This document shows positions 35,604 to 46,804 of a stretch of DNA of 64,000 nt, in pieces. Numbering within the stretch: position 1 is the stretch's first letter; the number at the start of each line of letters is the position of its first letter. The translations under genes were made by a program, and so were the position numbers. The stretch is from positions 744,001 to 808,000 of the forward strand of contig NZ_JACYFR010000003.1 of NCBI RefSeq assembly GCF_014837175.1. The letters run 5' to 3'. Under the pieces are notes generated by a model, which was not told where the DNA came from, did not search any database, and worked only from the letters and a program-made list of their open reading frames with translations. This stretch comes from Cellulomonas sp. JH27-2 (GTDB taxonomy: Bacteria > Actinomycetota > Actinomycetes > Actinomycetales > Cellulomonadaceae).

Positions 35604-37601
35604 GTGACAGACACCATCGATCCCGCCGTGAATGCGACCGGCGGATCCATCTCGGCGCTGCGACTGCCCGAGCTCCAGGCCATGGCCGCCGGCCTCGGCG
35701 TCAAGGGCACCTCCAAGATGCGCAAGAGCGATCTGGTCGAGGCCATCTCGGCCGCCCGCGGCGCAGGCCGCGCCCAGGCGCTCGACACGCGCCGCGAGCG
35801 CACCGTCGCGGTCGCCGGCGCGCCCGAGGCCGCGCCGACCCGCCGCCGTGCGACGCGCTCCGCCGCGCCCGTCGCCGCCGAGCCTGCCGCCGACGCGCAG
35901 CAGGCGGACGCGCCCGCCGCGCAGCGCCAGCAGGACACGCAGCGCCAGCCCGACGCCCTCGCCGGCCTCGAGGCCGCGCTCGACGCCAAGCTCGGCCACA
36001 CCGAGCCGCGCTCCGAGGTCGACGACCGGGCCGCCCGCGCGGCGGACGCCGTCGGCGCAGTGACGGGTGAGCGGCGCTCGCGCCGCGCCGGCCGCAGCAC
36101 GGGCGCCCCGCAGGGCGACGAGCAGACCGACGGCCAGCGCGCGGCCCAGGACGGCAACCGTCAGCAGAACCGCCAGGCCCAGAACGGCCCGGGCGAGCGG
36201 CAGGGTGGTCAGGCGGGCAACCGCCAGGCCCAGCCCCAGCAGAACACCCAGGCGAACCAGGGCGCGCAGGGCAACCAGCCGCAGGGTGACCTGGACGACG
36301 AGGGTGGCGGCCGTCGTCGTCGCTCGCGCGACCGCTACCGCGACCGGGACCGCAAGCGCGGCCGCGGCCGCACGGGTGCCCCGGACCTGGCCGGGCTCGA
36401 CGAGATCGAGATCAGTGACGACGACGTGCTGCTGCCCGTCGCCGGCATCCTCGACATCCTCGAGAGCTACGCGTTCGTGCGCACGTCGGGCTACCTGCCC
36501 GGCCCGGGCGACGTCTACGTCTCGCTCAACCAGGTCAAGAAGTCGGGCCTGCGCCGCGGCGACGCGATCACCGGTGCCGTCCGTCAGCCCCGCGAGGGTG
36601 AGCCGCTGCCGCAGGGCAACCGCCCCAGCAAGGTCAACGCGCTGGTGCGGCTCGACACGGTCAACGGGCTGAGCCCCGACGAGGCGCGCAACCGCCCGGA
36701 GTTCACCAAGCTCACGCCCCTGTACCCGCAGGAGCGGCTGCGCCTCGAGAACCCCGAGGCGACCCGACTGACGCCGCGCGTGATCGACATCGTGGCGCCC
36801 ATCGGCAAGGGTCAGCGCGGCCTCATCGTCGCCCCGCCCAAGGCCGGCAAGACGATCATCATGCAGCAGATCGCCAACGCCATCACCACCAACAACCCCG
36901 AGGTCCACCTCATGGTCGTGCTCGTCGACGAGCGCCCCGAGGAGGTCACGGACATGGAGCGGACGGTCAAGGGCGAGGTCATCGCCTCGACCTTCGACCG
37001 CCCCGCCTCGGACCACACGATCGTCGCCGAGCTGGCCATCGAGCGGGCCAAGCGCCTGGTCGAGCTGGGCCAGGACGTCGTCGTGCTGCTCGACTCGCTG
37101 ACCCGCCTGTCGCGCGCCTACAACCTGGCCGCCCCGGCGTCCGGTCGCATCCTGTCGGGTGGTGTCGACGCCTCGGCGCTCTACCCGCCCAAGCGGTTCT
37201 TCGGTGCGGCCCGCAACATCGAGAACGGCGGCTCGCTGACCATCCTGGCCTCGGCGCTGGTCGAGACCGGCTCCAAGATGGACGAGGTCATCTTCGAGGA
37301 GTTCAAGGGGACCGGGAACATGGAGCTGCGCCTGTCCCGCCAGCTCGCGGACAAGCGCATCTTCCCGGCGGTCGACATCAACGCCTCCAGCACCCGCCGC
37401 GAGGAGGTGCTGCTCGCCAACGACGAGCTGAAGATCATCTACAAGCTCCGTCGCGTGATGGGCGCCCTCGACCAGCAGCAGGCCATCGAGCTGCTGCTCG
37501 GCAAGCTGCGCGACACCAAGTCGAACGTCGAGTTCCTGCTCCAGGTGCAGAAGACCACGCCCGGCAGCTGGGGCGAGGAGAACGCCGGCAAGACGATCTG
37601 A
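35604..37601 (+). CDS. rho: Transcription termination factor Rho with long basic/Gln-rich insertion
   Basis: Hexameric RNA helicase that ends transcription. 665 residues against about 420 in E. coli. Residues 1-55 hold the Rho_N helical domain ([27 protein letters not shown]). Residues about 60-265 are a low-complexity Ala/Gln/Asn/Arg insertion ending in an Arg/Asp tract ([19 protein letters not shown]). Then come the cold-shock RNA-binding domain ([20 protein letters not shown]) and the RecA motor with Walker A APPKAGKT and the [13 protein letters not shown] segment. Such insertions are known in actinobacterial Rho and change RNA binding. The GTG at 35604 follows GGAAAGG. It sits between thrB and rpmE/prfA as in many actinobacteria. 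Confidence 0.96.
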   Translation: MTDTIDPAVNATGGSISALRLPELQAMAAGLGVKGTSKMRKSDLVEAISAARGAGRAQALDTRRERTVAVAGAPEAAPTRRRATRSAAPVAAEPAADAQQADAPAAQRQQDTQRQPDALAGLEAALDAKLGHTEPRSEVDDRAARAADAVGAVTGERRSRRAGRSTGAPQGDEQTDGQRAAQDGNRQQNRQAQNGPGERQGGQAGNRQAQPQQNTQANQGAQGNQPQGDLDDEGGGRRRRSRDRYRDRDRKRGRGRTGAPDLAGLDEIEISDDDVLLPVAGILDILESYAFVRTSGYLPGPGDVYVSLNQVKKSGLRRGDAITGAVRQPREGEPLPQGNRPSKVNALVRLDTVNGLSPDEARNRPEFTKLTPLYPQERLRLENPEATRLTPRVIDIVAPIGKGQRGLIVAPPKAGKTIIMQQIANAITTNNPEVHLMVVLVDERPEEVTDMERTVKGEVIASTFDRPASDHTIVAELAIERAKRLVELGQDVVVLLDSLTRLSRAYNLAAPASGRILSGGVDASALYPPKRFFGAARNIENGGSLTILASALVETGSKMDEVIFEEFKGTGNMELRLSRQLADKRIFPAVDINASSTRREEVLLANDELKIIYKLRRVMGALDQQQAIELLLGKLRDTKSNVEFLLQVQKTTPGSWGEENAGKTI

Positions 37602-37616
37602 CCGGCTCGCGACTCG

Positions 37617-37656
37617 CGACGGCCCCGCCTCCCTCGTCGGGAGCGTGGGGCCGTCG
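37617..37656 (+). terminator. Terminator after rho
   Basis: Hairpin with outer arms CGACGGCCCC/GGGGCCGTCG (37617-37626 and 37647-37656) and inner CTCCC/GGGAG, 16 nt past the rho stop, followed by TCGTTCGG. Confidence 0.7.
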
Positions 37657-37782
37657 TCGTTCGGTCGGTTCGTCGATGCGATGCCCCACATCGCCCTCGC
37701 CGTCGCGCTATGTTGGCGGCGTGGTCATCGATCGGTGACCACGCAGGCTCCGGGGTAACCCGGCAGGGGAATCGGGGCCGGG

Positions 37783-38622
37783 GTGGGCACGACGGCGGAC
37801 GGCACGTCGAGAATTCCCGACGGTGTGCGCGAGCGCGCCCGAGAGTCGTTCGGACCGGCCGTCCGACGGTTGCGTCGGGAGTGGCAGTGGCGGCGGGCCG
37901 GCGTCGAGCCGCGGCTGGACCGTGCGGCCGACGACTTCGAGCATCACGTCGCTGCCCACCGCTCGCCGATCTTCCGCGAGCTGGCGGGGGTGGACCGTCG
38001 GTTGCAGGAGAACAAGGCGGTGAACCTCGCGATCGCCGCCGAGCGGCTGGACGGCGGCGTGCTGCGGCCCGGGCAGCGGATGTCGTTCTGGCGGCTCGTC
38101 GGCAGGCCGAGCTACCGGCGCGGTTTCAAGGACGGTCTCGTCCTGCGCCAGGGGCAGGTCGACGGGGCCGTCGGCGGCGGGATGTGCCAGATGACCAACC
38201 TGCTGTACTGGATGACCGTGCACTCTCCGCTGAGCGTGGTCGAGCGCTGGCGGCACACCTACGACGTCTTCCCGGACAACGGCCGCACGCAGCCGTTCGG
38301 CAGCGGCGCGACGTGCTCCTGGCCCGTGCTGGACCTGCAGATCGAGAACCGGACGGCCGCGACCTTCCGGTTGTCGCTGGCCGTCGACGGGACGGACCTG
38401 GTCGGGGCGTGGACCAGTGATCGACCGCCGTCGAACACCTACCAGGTGTACGAGGCCGCACACCTGATGACCAACGACCTGCCCGGGGTCTTCACTCGGC
38501 GCAACGTGCTGCGGCGCCGGGTGCTCGACCTCGCGGGAAACGAGGTGGGCGACGAGCTGCTCGCGATCAACGAAGGCCGGTTGATGTACCAGCCGTTCCT
38601 GGAGGCCGGCGGCGCCGGATAG
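37783..38622 (+). CDS. VanW-like protein
   Basis: 279 residues, cytoplasmic as far as can be seen. The VanW core is clear: NKAVNLAIAAERLDGGVLRPGQRMSFWRLVG (in pieces), then GFKDGLVLRQGQVDGAVGGGMCQMTNLLYWM with the conserved Gly-Gly-Met-Cys-Gln, and a beta-rich ending. VanW is an accessory gene of some vancomycin-resistance clusters and its biochemistry is unknown; no other van genes are nearby, so resistance should not be inferred. The GTG start is chosen on family length; the N-terminal 60 residues are Arg-rich. Confidence 0.8.
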   Translation: MGTTADGTSRIPDGVRERARESFGPAVRRLRREWQWRRAGVEPRLDRAADDFEHHVAAHRSPIFRELAGVDRRLQENKAVNLAIAAERLDGGVLRPGQRMSFWRLVGRPSYRRGFKDGLVLRQGQVDGAVGGGMCQMTNLLYWMTVHSPLSVVERWRHTYDVFPDNGRTQPFGSGATCSWPVLDLQIENRTAATFRLSLAVDGTDLVGAWTSDRPPSNTYQVYEAAHLMTNDLPGVFTRRNVLRRRVLDLAGNEVGDELLAINEGRLMYQPFLEAGGAG

Positions 38623-38737
38623 CCGCGCCCCGCGGCTGCCCGATGAGACGCGCGTGCACCTCTGCGTCCGGCGGTCGTCCGCGCGTGTCGGGGGTCGGTG
38701 GGATGCTCGAGACACGGACGACGACGGGGGTGGCCAG

Positions 38738-39070
38738 ATGTACGACGAGGCGTTGGCGGAACGCGTGCGACCTCTGCTCGCAGACCAGCCCGAGGTCACG
38801 GAGAAACGGATGTTCGGCGGGCTCGCGTTCCTCGTCGCAGGACACATGGGCGTGGCGGTCAGCGGTCAGGGCGGCCTGATGGTCCGTGTCCTGCCGGAGC
38901 GTACGGCGGAGCACCTGGCTGAACCCGGCGCCGCTCCGATGGAGATGCGCGGCCGCGAGATGCGCGGCTGGCTGCGCGTGGACGCCGCGGTGCTCGACGA
39001 CGACGACGAGCTGGCGCACTGGGTCGAGCTCGGGACCGCCTGCGCGAGGAGCTTGCCGCCGCAGGCCTGA
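38738..39070 (+). CDS. TfoX N-terminal-domain protein
   Basis: A 110-residue protein covering one TfoX N-terminal domain: VTEKRMFGGLAFLVAGHMGVAVSGQGGLMVRV is the hallmark. Full-length TfoX/Sxy regulates competence, but stand-alone domains like this are widespread and uncharacterised. The ATG at 38738 (MYDEALAERV) is preferred to the earlier in-frame ATG because the domain begins there. Confidence 0.75.
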   Translation: MYDEALAERVRPLLADQPEVTEKRMFGGLAFLVAGHMGVAVSGQGGLMVRVLPERTAEHLAEPGAAPMEMRGREMRGWLRVDAAVLDDDDELAHWVELGTACARSLPPQA

Positions 39071-39085
39071 ACCGCGTCCACCGGA

Positions 39086-40222
39086 TCAGGGCCGCGACGC
39101 GTCCAGGTAGTCGCGGCAGTGGGCGGCGATGTCGTCCCACTGCCAGTCGGCCTGCGCGCGGGCGCGACCGGCCTCGCCCATGGCGCGGGCCTTGTCCGGG
39201 TCGGTGAGCAGCTCGACGATGCGCGCCGCGATCTCGTCGGGCGACGTCGGGTCGACGACGAAGCCGGTGACGCCGTCGTCGACCGCGTCCGGGGCGCCGC
39301 CCGACCGGCCGACGATCACGGGCTTGCCGCACGAGGCCGCCTCGAGGAAGACGATCCCCAGGCCCTCGGGCTCGAGACCAGCAAGACGGGTGCGGGATGG
39401 CATCGCGAACACGTCCGCGGCGTCGAAGTAAGGCGGGATGTTCGCCCAGGTCACCGGGCCGGTGAACGTCACGGCTTCACCGAGCCCGCGCTCGGCCACC
39501 GCCTTCTCGAGCGCGCCGCGGTGCTTGCCGTCGCCGACGATCAGCAGACGCGCACCGGGCACCGCGCGCTGCACGGCGGGCCACGCCGCGATGAGCTGGT
39601 CCTGGCCCTTGCGGGCGACGAGGCGGGCCGCGCACACGACGAGGGGCGCGTCGCCGATCCCGAGCTCGGCGCGCACCGCGTCGCCTCCGCAGCCCGGGTA
39701 GAAGCGCTGCGAGTCGACGCCGGGAGCCAGCCGCTGCTGGCGGGAACGGCCCGTCTCGGACAGGGCGCGACCGATCTGGTCACGGCACCAGCCGGAGATG
39801 TAGGTCAGGACGTCAACCGAGTCACCGATCCGCCGCAGCAGCGACCGCATGACCGGCACGCGTGCCCACCACACCTCGTGCCCGTGGGTGATGGCGACGA
39901 TGCGCTCCGCGCCGGCCTCGCGCAGCGCCGGCGCGAGCAGCCCCAGGGGCGCGGAGGCACCGAACAGCACCCGGTCGCACCCGTGCTCCCCGAACGCGGC
40001 GACGACGGCACGCCGCACCCGGCGGGTGGGCAGCAGCATCGACCGCCGGTCGCGGATCACCGGGTAGGGGAGCGTGGCGTCGTAGGCCGTGTCGCCCGGC
40101 ATCGACGACGTGTAGACGACCACCTCGCCGGCGGGGAACCGGTCGCACAGCGCCGCGACGAACGCCTCGATGCCGCCCTGCCTCGTCGGGAAGTCGTTCG
40201 TCACGACCAGCGTGCGCGGCAA
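39086..40222 (-). CDS. pimB: GT4 glycosyltransferase, PimB-like mannosyltransferase
   Basis: 378 residues, GT-B fold. It starts TLVVTNDFPTRQGGIEAF with the Gly-Gly of the acceptor loop, has HGHEVWWARVP, the donor-site Arg and Lys in CAARLVARKGQDQLI, and the sugar-nucleotide EX7E-type region LEPEGLGIVFLEAASCGKPVI. The closest known functions are PimB', which adds the second mannose to phosphatidylinositol mannoside, and MgtA, which acts on a glycolipid; both belong to actinobacterial lipoglycan synthesis. The TTG start at 40222 is supported by GGAGG 4 nt upstream. Confidence 0.8.
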   Translation of the reverse strand: MPRTLVVTNDFPTRQGGIEAFVAALCDRFPAGEVVVYTSSMPGDTAYDATLPYPVIRDRRSMLLPTRRVRRAVVAAFGEHGCDRVLFGASAPLGLLAPALREAGAERIVAITHGHEVWWARVPVMRSLLRRIGDSVDVLTYISGWCRDQIGRALSETGRSRQQRLAPGVDSQRFYPGCGGDAVRAELGIGDAPLVVCAARLVARKGQDQLIAAWPAVQRAVPGARLLIVGDGKHRGALEKAVAERGLGEAVTFTGPVTWANIPPYFDAADVFAMPSRTRLAGLEPEGLGIVFLEAASCGKPVIVGRSGGAPDAVDDGVTGFVVDPTSPDEIAARIVELLTDPDKARAMGEAGRARAQADWQWDDIAAHCRDYLDASRP

Positions 40223-40429
40223 GGGTCCTCCATCGGCTCGGCGGTCGGGGCGGGCAAGGCCTCGCCCGCGTCATCGTAAGGGGACGGGTAGCCCGCCGAC
40301 GGGGCGAGAACCGGTGCCGCGGGAAGATTTCGGGCCTGGGCTCGGTTCTGGCAGAATGTTCCGCTGGTCTGCGGTTCACCTGCGCGAGTCACGTGCGGGA
40401 CCCGGAGACACCCGAACGAGGAGATCCTT

Positions 40430-40639
40430 GTGAAGTCTGACATCCACCCCGAGTACGTGGCCACCGAGGTCACCTGTACCTGCGGGAACACCTTCGTCAC
40501 CCGCTCCACCGTGACGAGCGGCAAGATCCACGCCGACGTCTGCAGCGCCTGCCACCCGTTCTACACGGGCAAGCAGAAGATCCTCGACACCGGCGGCCGC
40601 GTCGCCCGCTTCGAGGCCCGCTACGGCAAGAAGGCCTAG
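40430..40639 (+). CDS. rpmE: 50S ribosomal protein L31
   Basis: 69 residues, the zinc-binding (C+) form: CTCGNTF and [13 protein letters not shown] provide the metal cysteines. In other actinobacteria zinc starvation replaces it with a C- paralogue. GAGGAG lies 6 nt before the GTG. Ends in a long hairpin that separates it from prfA. Confidence 0.97.
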   Translation: MKSDIHPEYVATEVTCTCGNTFVTRSTVTSGKIHADVCSACHPFYTGKQKILDTGGRVARFEARYGKKA

Positions 40640-40645
40640 CACCAC

Positions 40646-40719
40646 CACAGCGCCGGTGTCCGGCGCGGACGACTGCCCTCCATGGCAGTGTCCGCGCGGG
40701 CGCCGGCGCTGTGTCTTTT
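40646..40719 (+). terminator. Strong terminator after rpmE
   Basis: Long hairpin with outer arms CACAGCGCCGG/CCGGCGCTGTG (40646-40656 and 40703-40713), inner arms built around CGCGGAC/GTCCGCG and ACTGCC/GGCAGT, and a TCTTTTCC U-tract immediately after. The best intrinsic terminator in the window. Confidence 0.9.
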
Positions 40720-40764
40720 CCGGGGGCACCCCGTCCCCGGCCGCTCGATCCCCTGGAGATGACC

Positions 40765-41850
40765 GTGAGCGACGCGTTCGCCGCAGCGGAGCCGTTGCTC
40801 GCCGAGCATGCCGAGATCGAGGCGCAGCTGGCCGACCCGGCGGTCCACGCGGACGCGGGCCGCGCGCGCACCCTGGGCCGGCGGTACGCCGAGCTGGGCC
40901 GGATCGCCGCGGCCTACAAGAGCTGGCAGGCCGCGTCCGACGACGCCGAGGCCGCCGCCGAGCTCGCCGAGGACCCGGCGTTCGCGGCCGAGCTCCCGCA
41001 GCTGCAGGCGGCGGCCGACGAGGCCGCGGCGCGGCTGCGCGAGGTGCTCATCCCGCGCGACCCCGACGACGCCCGCGACGTGATCCTCGAGGTCAAGGCC
41101 GGCGAGGGCGGCGAGGAGTCGGCGCTGTTCGCCGCCGACCTGCTGCGCATGTACACCCGGTACGCCGAGCGGATGGGGTGGGCGACGCAGCTCCTCGAGG
41201 CCACCGAGTCCGACCTGGGTGGCTACAAGGACGTGCAGCTCGCGGTCAAGGCGCGTGGCGCGACCGCCCCCGAGGACGGGGTGTGGGCGCACCTGAAGTA
41301 CGAGGGCGGCGTGCACCGCGTGCAGCGGGTGCCCGTCACGGAGTCGCAGGGCCGCATCCACACCTCGGCCGCCGGCGTGCTCGTCTTCCCGGAGGCGGAC
41401 GACGAGGGTGAGGTCGAGATCGACCCGAACGACCTGCGCATCGACGTGTACCGCTCGTCGGGCCCGGGCGGTCAGTCGGTCAACACGACCGACTCCGCGG
41501 TCCGCATCACGCACGTCCCGACGGGCATCGTCGTCTCGATGCAGAACGAGAAGTCGCAGCTGCAGAACCGCGAGCAGGCGATGCGTGTGCTGCGCGCCCG
41601 GCTCCTGGCCGCGCGCCAGGAGGAGGCTGCCGCCGCCGCCAGCGAGGCGCGTCGCTCGCAGGTCCGCACGGTCGACCGGTCCGAGCGCATCCGCACCTAC
41701 AACTTCCCCGAGAACCGGATCGCCGACCACCGCACGGGCTACAAGGCGTACAACCTCGACGCGGTCCTGGCCGGCGACCTGCAGCCGGTCGTGCAGTCCG
41801 CGATCGACGCCGACGAGGCCGCGCGCCTCGCTGCCGCGGCGGACCAGTGA
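40765..41850 (+). CDS. prfA: Peptide chain release factor 1
   Basis: Ends translation at UAA and UAG. 361 residues: the PVT tripeptide in [14 protein letters not shown] reads the stop codon, and GGQ at 235-237 ([11 protein letters not shown]) reaches the peptidyl-transferase centre and is methylated by PrmC. The GTG at 40765 is preferred over the ATG two codons earlier because GGAG then has normal spacing. prmC starts 8 nt downstream. Confidence 0.95.
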   Translation: MSDAFAAAEPLLAEHAEIEAQLADPAVHADAGRARTLGRRYAELGRIAAAYKSWQAASDDAEAAAELAEDPAFAAELPQLQAAADEAAARLREVLIPRDPDDARDVILEVKAGEGGEESALFAADLLRMYTRYAERMGWATQLLEATESDLGGYKDVQLAVKARGATAPEDGVWAHLKYEGGVHRVQRVPVTESQGRIHTSAAGVLVFPEADDEGEVEIDPNDLRIDVYRSSGPGGQSVNTTDSAVRITHVPTGIVVSMQNEKSQLQNREQAMRVLRARLLAARQEEAAAAASEARRSQVRTVDRSERIRTYNFPENRIADHRTGYKAYNLDAVLAGDLQPVVQSAIDADEAARLAAAADQ

Positions 41851-41857
41851 GCGACCG

Positions 41858-42754
41858 GTGAGCGACACCGACGCGATCGGGGTGCGTGAGCTCGTCGAGG
41901 GGGCCGCGGGGGTGCTGGCCGAGGCCGGGGTCGGGTCGCCGCGGGTCGATGCGCTCGAGCTGGCTGCGTTCGCGCTGGGGCTGGACCGTCTCGAGCTGGT
42001 CATGGCGCCCCCGGCACCCGAGGGCTTCGCGACGACGTACGCCGCGCTCGTCGAGCGTCGCCGCCTGCGCGAGCCGTTGCAGCACATCACCGGCGCGACG
42101 ACGTTCCGGTACCTGACGATGGCCGTCGAGCCGGGTGTGTTCGTGCCCCGGCCGGAGACCGAGGTCGTCGCGCAGGCCGCGATCGACGAGGCGACCACGA
42201 TCGAGGCACCGGTCGTCGTCGACCTGTGCTGCGGTGCCGGCGGAATCGGCCTGGCCGTTGCGACCGAGGTGCGCGGAGCGCGCGTGACGTCGGTCGACGC
42301 GTCGCCCGCCGCCGTGGCGTTGACCAGCAGGAACGCGGCGGCAGCGGGCGCGGACGTCGTCGTGCTGGAGGGCGACGTCCGCGACCGGGCGCTGCTCTCC
42401 GAGCTCGACGGGCGCGTCGACGTCGTCGTCTCCAACCCGCCCTACATCCCGCCCGACGCGGTGCCGGTGGACCCCGAGGTGCGCGACCACGACCCCGATC
42501 TGGCGCTGTACGGCGGCGGAAGTGACGGGCTCGACGTGCCGCGTGCGGTGATCGCAGCCGCGGTCCGGCTGCTGCGGCCCGGCGGCCTGCTGGTCATGGA
42601 GCACGCCGAGGTCCAGGACGCGCAGGCGCGCGCGGCCGCAGAGCTGACGGGTGCGTTCACGCAGGTCGAGAGCAGGCCCGACCTGACGGGTCGCCCGCGG
42701 ATGCTCGTCGCGCGTCGGAACGAGGCCCCGGGCGTGGAAGACTCGCAGCCGTGA
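41858..42754 (+). CDS. prmC: Release-factor glutamine methyltransferase
   Basis: Methylates the Gln of the GGQ motif in release factors. 298 residues: an N-terminal helical domain that grips the factor, SAM-binding VVDLCCGAGGIGLAVA, and the amide-binding NPPY at 193-196 (SNPPYIPPDAVP). It follows prfA by 7 nt and its stop overlaps the tsaC start. Confidence 0.95.
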   Translation: MSDTDAIGVRELVEGAAGVLAEAGVGSPRVDALELAAFALGLDRLELVMAPPAPEGFATTYAALVERRRLREPLQHITGATTFRYLTMAVEPGVFVPRPETEVVAQAAIDEATTIEAPVVVDLCCGAGGIGLAVATEVRGARVTSVDASPAAVALTSRNAAAAGADVVVLEGDVRDRALLSELDGRVDVVVSNPPYIPPDAVPVDPEVRDHDPDLALYGGGSDGLDVPRAVIAAAVRLLRPGGLLVMEHAEVQDAQARAAAELTGAFTQVESRPDLTGRPRMLVARRNEAPGVEDSQP

Positions 42755-43401
42755 ACGAGCGCATCCGACCCGCAGGCGACCCGACGAGCTGGGGTCCCGC
42801 GATCGACGAGGCCGTCAACGCGATCGCGCGCGGCGGCCTGGTCGTGACTCCCACCGACACCGTGTACGGCATCGCGGCCGACGCGTTCGCGCCGCAGGCC
42901 GTGCAGGCGCTGCTCGACGCGAAGGGCCGCGGCCGGCAGATGCCGCCGCCCGTGCTGATCCCCGAGGTGGGGACCATGGCGGGTCTGGCCACCGACGTCT
43001 CCGACGCGGCGCTCGCGCTCGCAGACGCCTTCTGGCCCGGCGGCCTGACGATCATCGTCGCGGCACAGCCGTCGCTCGCGTGGGACCTGGGCGAGACCCA
43101 CGGCACCGTCGCACTGCGGGTTCCCGACCACGACACCGCGCGCGCGCTGCTGCGCCGGACCGGGCCTCTCGCGGTCTCGTCGGCCAACCTGTCCGGCTCG
43201 CCCGCCGCGCTGACCGCGGGCGAGGCGGTCGACCAGCTCGGCGAGTCCGTGACGGTCTACCTGGACGCGGGCCCGACGCCTGGCCAGGTCGCCTCCAGCA
43301 TCGTCGACGCGACGACGTCGACCCTGCGCCTCGTGCGCGCGGGTGCCATCAGCCTCGAGGAGCTGCGCGAGGTCGCGCCGATCGTGGGCGCCTCCCGGTG
43401 A
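42751..43401 (+). CDS. L-threonylcarbamoyladenylate synthase (TsaC/Sua5 family)
   Basis: First enzyme of the t6A modification of ANN-decoding tRNAs, using threonine, bicarbonate and ATP. 216 residues spanning the YrdC domain: GGLVVTPTDTVYGIAADAF, the KxR-type active-site region, and VSSANLSGSPA. It lacks the extra Sua5 C-terminal domain, so it is the short TsaC form. Four-nt overlaps with prmC before and the transferase after show a coupled operon. Confidence 0.93.
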   Translation: MNERIRPAGDPTSWGPAIDEAVNAIARGGLVVTPTDTVYGIAADAFAPQAVQALLDAKGRGRQMPPPVLIPEVGTMAGLATDVSDAALALADAFWPGGLTIIVAAQPSLAWDLGETHGTVALRVPDHDTARALLRRTGPLAVSSANLSGSPAALTAGEAVDQLGESVTVYLDAGPTPGQVASSIVDATTSTLRLVRAGAISLEELREVAPIVGASR

Positions 43402-44540
43402 GGGTCTACCTGCTCGTCCTGCTCATCGCGGCCGCGGTCTCCTTCCTGGCGACGCCGCTGGCCCGGTGGTGCGCGCTGCGGTGGGGGGCGATCACGGCCG
43501 TGCGTGACCGCGACGTGCACGTCATCCCCACGCCGCGCCTGGGTGGGATGGCGATCTTCGCCGGGATGGCCGTGGCGATCGGGATGGCCAGCAAGCTGCC
43601 GTTCCTGTCCGCCGTCTACGACAACCCGCGCCCGCTCGTGGGCATCGTGGGTGGGGGCGCGCTGGTGTGCGCGCTGGGCGTGGCCGACGACATCTGGGAC
43701 CTCGACTGGCTGACCAAGCTCATGGGACAGGTGCTGGCCGCGGGGTTCCTCGCCTGGCAGGGCGTCCAGCTCTACCAGCTGCCGATCGGCGGCGTCACCG
43801 TGGGCTCCACGCGGATGTGGACGTTCATCACGGTCCTGACCGTCGTCATCGCGATGAACGCCGTGAACTTCGTCGACGGCCTCGACGGGCTTGCCGCCGG
43901 CGTGCTGGCCATCGGCGGGTCGGCGTTCCTGCTCTACTCCTACCTGCTCACCAAGGACACGAGCTCGAGCTACGCGAGCCTCGCGACCCTGGTGCTGGCG
44001 GTGCTCGTGGGGTCGTGCGTCGGGTTCCTGCCGCACAACGTCTACCCGGCCAAGATCTTCATGGGCGACTCGGGTGCCATGCTGCTGGGCTTCGTGTTCT
44101 CCGCCGCAGCCGTCGTGGTGACCGGGCAGATCGACCCGGAGTCCGTCTCCGAGCGCGCGTCGTTCCCGGCGTTCCTGCCCATGCTCCTGCCGTTCGCGGT
44201 GCTGCTGCTGCCGCTGCTCGACATGGCGCTCGCGATGGTGCGACGCGTCGGCGCGGGCAAGTCGCCGTTCCACCCCGACCGCATGCACCTGCACCACCGC
44301 CTGCTGGGCCTGGGCCACTCGCACCGTCGCGCCGTGGTCATCATGTACGTCTGGACCGCGGTGATCGCGTTCGGGGTCGCGGCCCTGGTCACGTTCTCGA
44401 CGACCGTCGTCGCGTGGGCCCTCGTCGTCGGCGTGACCCTGGCCCTGCTCGCGACGCTCGGACCGTTGCGCGGCCGACGACGCCCTGACCGCACACCGCC
44501 CCCCGTGCCCGCACCGAAGACACCGGAGAACGTCCGATGA
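43398..44540 (+). CDS. Undecaprenyl-phosphate GlcNAc-1-phosphate transferase (WecA/TagO-like)
   Basis: Polytopic membrane enzyme (380 residues, about 11 helices) that loads a sugar phosphate onto undecaprenyl phosphate, the first step for wall polymers. Marks: RDVHVIPTPRLGGMAIF, the catalytic Asp region LGVADDIWDLDW, NAVNFVDGLDGLAAG, IFMGDSGAMLLGF and the HLHHRLL loop. The latter motifs separate WecA/TagO from MraY. The tail is Arg/Pro-rich. The GTG overlaps tsaC; the stop overlaps the atpI-like gene. Confidence 0.92.
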   Translation: MRVYLLVLLIAAAVSFLATPLARWCALRWGAITAVRDRDVHVIPTPRLGGMAIFAGMAVAIGMASKLPFLSAVYDNPRPLVGIVGGGALVCALGVADDIWDLDWLTKLMGQVLAAGFLAWQGVQLYQLPIGGVTVGSTRMWTFITVLTVVIAMNAVNFVDGLDGLAAGVLAIGGSAFLLYSYLLTKDTSSSYASLATLVLAVLVGSCVGFLPHNVYPAKIFMGDSGAMLLGFVFSAAAVVVTGQIDPESVSERASFPAFLPMLLPFAVLLLPLLDMALAMVRRVGAGKSPFHPDRMHLHHRLLGLGHSHRRAVVIMYVWTAVIAFGVAALVTFSTTVVAWALVVGVTLALLATLGPLRGRRRPDRTPPPVPAPKTPENVR

Positions 44541-45025
44541 GCACCGCAAGCCCAGCCCCACTGTCCGAGGCCGCCGCCGCGGACGCCTTCCGGCGCGCCC
44601 TGCGCGACATGCTGGTGATGCTCGGCATCCTGCTGGTGCTCGGAGTCGGGATCGGTGCTCTGACCGCGGGCTGGCCGGGTGTCTGGGGTGCGCTGATCGG
44701 CGTCGGCCTGGCGCTGATCTTCTCGGGCACCACCGTCGTGTCGGTGCTGCGGACCGTGAACACCACGCCGGCGCACACCACGGCGGTCATCATGGGCGCA
44801 TGGTTGGGCAAGATCGTCGTGGTGTTCATCGCGCTCGCCGTGCTCAGCCGGTTCGACTTCTACAACCGGATGGTGCTGGGCCTGGTGCTGTTCGCCGGGG
44901 TCCTGGGCTCAGCGGTGCTGGACCTGCGTGCCGTGCAGCGTGGGCGCATCCCCTACATCGAGCCGAAGCCCACCCAGGGACCGACAGGTGAGCCTGTCGA
45001 CGGGTCGGGACCCGCCGTTTCATAG
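44537..45025 (+). CDS. AtpI-like membrane protein
   Basis: 162 residues with four transmembrane helices (about 25-45, 50-72, 85-107, 112-130) and a hydrophilic tail. Position just ahead of atpB, the size and the helix pattern fit AtpI, which assists assembly of the c-ring or magnesium supply in other bacteria. Sequence conservation of AtpI is low, so the call rests mainly on context. The ATG overlaps the preceding stop (ATGA). Confidence 0.7.
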   Translation: MSTASPAPLSEAAAADAFRRALRDMLVMLGILLVLGVGIGALTAGWPGVWGALIGVGLALIFSGTTVVSVLRTVNTTPAHTTAVIMGAWLGKIVVVFIALAVLSRFDFYNRMVLGLVLFAGVLGSAVLDLRAVQRGRIPYIEPKPTQGPTGEPVDGSGPAVS

Positions 45026-45100
45026 GTTAGGCTTCCTCCAACCACGACGGCCGACCCGCGCTGAGTGTGCCCGCGCTGAGGCGGCACCGCGCATCGAACT

Positions 45101-46803
<1,703 letters not shown>

Positions 46804-46804
<1 letters not shown>

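Noticed and set aside
35343..37691. 782-codon open frame antisense to rho
   Set aside because: Composition is typical of a GC shadow, and Rho motifs are complete on the other strand.
37783..38622. Vancomycin resistance cluster suggested by the VanW-like gene
   Set aside because: No vanH, vanA/B, vanX or vanRS genes nearby; VanW-like genes are common without resistance.
45022..45040. DtxR-like half-site (TAGGTTAGGCT) before atpB
   Set aside because: Only one arm fits; the other is unrelated. The sequence is better explained as a -10 region (TAGGTT/TAGGCT), and iron control of ATP synthase is not expected.
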